Assembly (NCBI GenBank): GCA_041623895.1
Contig: JBFJVZ010000051.1
Span: 1-26,112, forward strand
Direction of reading: 5' to 3'
DNA: 26,112 bases
From: JBFJVZ01 sp041623895
Lineage (GTDB): Bacteria > Planctomycetota > Planctomycetia > Pirellulales > Pirellulaceae
Each line of letters begins with the position of its first letter. Within the stretch, counting starts at the first letter, position 1. Made by a program: the position numbers and the translations under genes. Shown here one piece after another: positions 24,265 to 26,112 of this stretch. The notes below the pieces were generated by a model. It did not search any database. It worked only from the letters and a program-made list of their open reading frames with translations, and had not been told where the DNA came from.

Positions 24265-24390
24265 CTAGGCTTTGTCTCAAAAGTCGTAGCCGGAGTCGCC
24301 AGACTTCGGTCCGCGTCTTGGAAAACCTGAATTCTGGCGAATCCAGCTACGTGTTCGCGATTATTTTTTGAGTTTTGAGACAAAGCCTAG
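24265..24390. mobile_element. MITE-like element with perfect 18-bp inverted termini
   Basis: CTAGGCTTTGTCTCAAAA (24265-24282) and its exact complement TTTTGAGACAAAGCCTAG (24373-24390) bound a 126-bp non-coding segment. The outermost CTAG is palindromic, so it may be a 4-bp target duplication with 14-bp true termini, as for some IS5-type elements. The inside is mostly a family B repeat (24286-24350). The right end overlaps the stop codon of the receiver-HATPase gene. Confidence 0.75.
24286..24350. repeat. Repeat family B, intact copy 2 (nested in MITE)
   Basis: GTAGCCGGAGTCGCCAGACT at the left and ATTCTGGCGAATCCAGCTAC at the right form an inverted pair; arms agree almost base for base with 13182-13247, while the centres differ. 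Confidence 0.85.
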
Positions 24391-25304
24391 GCCGCTTGGA
24401 CATCTTCCGAGGCTTCTTTCCGCTTGATCATCGTGATCCCGTTGCCCTTTTCGTTGTGCTGGACGACGTCCATGAACGCGTTGATCAACAGCAATCCTCG
24501 GCCGCCGGCTCGTTCAAGATTCTCGGGGTCGGTTGGATCGGCTAGAGACCTGGGATCAAAGCCGGGGCCTTCGTCACAGATAATGAATCGGGCTTCGTCG
24601 GGAAAAGCTTCCAATCGGACGGACACCGTGCGGTTACGGTAAGGTTCTTGATCCTTTCGCGCCGCGATCATTTCCACGTAGGGCTTGCCGTCGTCGACCT
24701 GCCGCAACTCTGACGAGACTTCCAGGTTGCCGTGGATGATCGCATTGGTCAGTGCTTCATCAAGCGCCATGGCAATTTGCATCCGTTCGCCTTCGTCAAA
24801 CAGATCCAATTCGATGATCGGCTTTTCCAGCCGCGAGATTACACTGGGAATCAGCGTGTCATCATTTCCCAGCCGCAGCGCGATCGTGTTTTCGATCTCA
24901 AACTTGGCGACCTCACGAAGCATGTCTTGCGACACCATCACCGACATCACTTGACGAACCGTCGGTGCCAACCAGCTCATCATGTCGCGTTTGGGAACGT
25001 AGCTGGCCGCACCTTTTTGAAGTGCTTCGGCGGCGATCGCTTCGCTTCCTTGACTCGTGGTCAGGATGACCGGCAGCGATGGCGTCTTCTCCTTTAGCGC
25101 CACCACCAGTTCCAGGCCGTTCATGTTCGGCATCTGCAAGTCAGTAACGACAACCTTCGGCATTCGCTGGTCAATCGATGCGATCGCATCCAGCCCGTCG
25201 CTGGCCGTTTCGATTTCAAAACCATCGCCTTCCAGCACCATCCGCATTTGCGCCAATTGTGTTGGGCTGTCGTCGACAATCAGTACGTGCGAGGTTTCCG
25301 ACAT
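24387..25304 (-). CDS. Response regulator with C-terminal RsbW-like HATPase domain
   Basis: A 305-residue cytoplasmic signalling protein. Residues 1-125 form a receiver domain with acidic pair D11/D12, phospho-acceptor D55 (VVVTDLQMP), T/S at TTS (82-84) and K105. Residues 160-295 form a GHKL ATPase of the anti-sigma/RsbW type: N box DEALTNAIIHGN (182-193), G1 DEGPGFD (244-250) and G2 GGRGLLLI (267-274). No histidine phosphotransfer box is present, so it is probably a serine kinase or binder of a STAS partner, controlled by receiver phosphorylation. The STAS gene lies eight bases upstream, in the same operon. The stop codon is inside a MITE terminus, so the C-terminus may have been altered, though the domain looks complete. 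Confidence 0.92.
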   Translation of the reverse strand: MSETSHVLIVDDSPTQLAQMRMVLEGDGFEIETASDGLDAIASIDQRMPKVVVTDLQMPNMNGLELVVALKEKTPSLPVILTTSQGSEAIAAEALQKGAASYVPKRDMMSWLAPTVRQVMSVMVSQDMLREVAKFEIENTIALRLGNDDTLIPSVISRLEKPIIELDLFDEGERMQIAMALDEALTNAIIHGNLEVSSELRQVDDGKPYVEMIAARKDQEPYRNRTVSVRLEAFPDEARFIICDEGPGFDPRSLADPTDPENLERAGGRGLLLINAFMDVVQHNEKGNGITMIKRKEASEDVQAA

Positions 25305-25312
25305 ATTTAGAT

Positions 25313-25672
25313 TCAGAACGCGTCAATCGCTTGAGGAGTCGTATCGTAGACCTTGAAAAGAGTTCCGGACAAGTTTGTTAATTTGAACGGCTCTTCGACG
25401 TCGGCCGCCATGTGCGAAAGCTTAAGCACTCCGTCATTGCCTGAGACATGGTCGTTCAGTCGAATCATTTCGGTGATGAATTCAGATGAGACATGATGGA
25501 CGTTTTTGAAGTTAAGAATCACACGTTGCGGATGATTCTGATCGATGTATTTGGTAAGCTCTTCAAATGCCAGCACGATGATCGGGCGACTGACGAAATC
25601 ACAGGAGCCGAGCTGTATTTCAACGGCTCCCTCGAACTCGTGAATCTCGAAATATTTGCTGTCCGTCGTCAT
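25313..25672 (-). CDS. STAS-domain protein (anti-sigma factor antagonist-like)
   Basis: A 119-residue single STAS domain. The strand-turn-helix VILNFKNVHHVSSEFITEMI holds S62/S63 at the place of the SpoIIAA DSSG phospho-site, here HVSSEF, so the usual Asp and Gly are replaced. In partner switching an unphosphorylated STAS protein binds and sequesters a kinase/anti-sigma factor. The downstream receiver-HATPase gene is the obvious partner. ATG 25672 has AAGG about eight bases upstream. No sigma factor or PP2C phosphatase gene is seen nearby. Confidence 0.88.
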   Translation of the reverse strand: MTTDSKYFEIHEFEGAVEIQLGSCDFVSRPIIVLAFEELTKYIDQNHPQRVILNFKNVHHVSSEFITEMIRLNDHVSGNDGVLKLSHMAADVEEPFKLTNLSGTLFKVYDTTPQAIDAF

Positions 25673-25959
25673 TACTTTGCCTTCGTCAATCGGTAGCGGC
25701 CTTCTGCGAAACGCTTCCGGAAACCGACGGCTGGGAAAAATGTACCCGATTTTATCCGGCTATGTTAGCTATTTAGACCTTACCCTCTGTTGCTGGCGGG
25801 AAACGGCCCCACCCCTCCATCAAAGTTCACCAGGATTCTCTAATCAAGATTGATACTGCGGAATTGCGAATTTGACGGTGAAAAGGAGAATGGACCCGCC
25901 AGGGTGCAAAGGGTTGTTTTTGAACGCTTCGGCATAGCCTCCTGAAACGAGAATCGATA

Positions 25960-26112
25960 TTGCGGCAACGGCGACTGTTGACAGCGTTACCATTGATTTT
26001 AACGATCACCGCGGTGGCCGTGCTGATCGCCATGTATGTGTTCGGGCTGGCTTGGTGGCAGAGCCGCCGCTGGCCTCTTTATACCGCAGATGACCTGCTG
26101 GTGCCGCGAGCG
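25960..26112 (+). CDS. Membrane-anchored protein, 5' part only
   Basis: An open frame from TTG 25960 runs off the window end (51 codons). The product begins with basic residues (MRQRRLL), has a hydrophobic segment LPLILTITAVAVLIAMYVFGL, then WWQSRRWPLYTADDLLVPRA. This fits a single N-terminal membrane anchor with a short basic start. An in-frame stop is at 25921, so the start is between there and 25960; CTG 25942 is less likely. GAAACGAGA (25944-25952) may be a weak ribosome binding site. I do not recognise a family from the short segment. Confidence 0.6.
   Translation, partial: MRQRRLLTALPLILTITAVAVLIAMYVFGLAWWQSRRWPLYTADDLLVPRA

Larger units (their letters stand above)
24052..24386. other. 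Repeat-filled intergenic region upstream of phr
   Basis: The 335 bases contain no gene. They are largely made of two palindromic elements: the REP-like element 24151-24227 and a 126-bp MITE-like element 24265-24390. GTGCTTTGTCA (24117-24127) and TGACAAAGCAC (24255-24265) form a perfect 11-base inverted pair around the former. A minus-strand frame (24099-24383) simply reads through the repeats. Confidence 0.7.

Noticed and set aside
24099..24383. 94-residue minus-strand open frame upstream of phr
   Set aside because: It reads through the REP-like element and the MITE, so it is not a gene.
25827..26033. 68-residue minus-strand open frame near the window end
   Set aside because: Overlaps the more protein-like plus-strand frame with a membrane anchor; basic, without motif.

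Overview
The window looks like chromosomal DNA from a planctomycete, probably of the Pirellulaceae/Rhodopirellula type. The evidence is a DUF1559 prepilin-like protein, a DUF1571 protein, a copy of the small basic 'PVC signature' protein, an S46 peptidase, an SGNH-TPR fusion, many weak or absent Shine-Dalgarno sites with GTG/TTG starts, and abundant short palindromic intergenic repeats. I see no phage, plasmid, CRISPR or tRNA/rRNA genes. Family calls come from reading motifs by eye; no database search was possible.

Layout. (1) 104-6593 (+): a tightly overlapping operon for a reduced type II secretion / pseudopilus-like machine: a short GspE-type ATPase, three successive divergent GspF-like membrane proteins, three small prepilin-like proteins (GspI-, GspJ- and GspK-like) and a DUF1559 prepilin-like protein. 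(2) 6588-7953 (-): a fatty acyl desaturase and, separately, the PVC signature small basic protein with a clear intrinsic terminator. (3) 8365-9480 (+): a flippase-like (LPG synthase TM type) membrane protein. (4) 9741-11795 (-): an exported S46 dipeptidyl peptidase. (5) 12092-17717 (+): a GT9 heptosyltransferase-like protein, then an SDR-type threonine dehydrogenase with glycine C-acetyltransferase (threonine to glycine plus acetyl-CoA), then a membrane-anchored SGNH hydrolase with TPRs. (6) 17743-20460 (-): a DUF1571 protein and a secreted protein of unknown function. (7) 20866-22201 (-): infA, rpsI and rplM. (8) 22582-24051 (-): a class II CPD photolyase. (9) 24387-25672 (-): a STAS protein and a receiver-HATPase protein, together a partner-switching signalling pair. 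(10) 25960-26112 (+): the start of a membrane-anchored protein cut by the window edge.

The most unusual content is intergenic. At least four families of short inverted repeats occur: a ~105-bp element in two inverted copies 12.7 kb apart; a ~66-bp inverted repeat with two good copies and two decayed ones; REP-like palindromes with an AAAAAGGNNTCAGACNCC core; and a 126-bp MITE with perfect 18-bp termini. Three of these elements abut or coincide with the stop codons of minus-strand genes. The most notable gene set is the secretion-like operon with three GspF-like genes. I did not find a convincing wholly new system; the best candidates are this operon and the repeat/stop-codon pattern.
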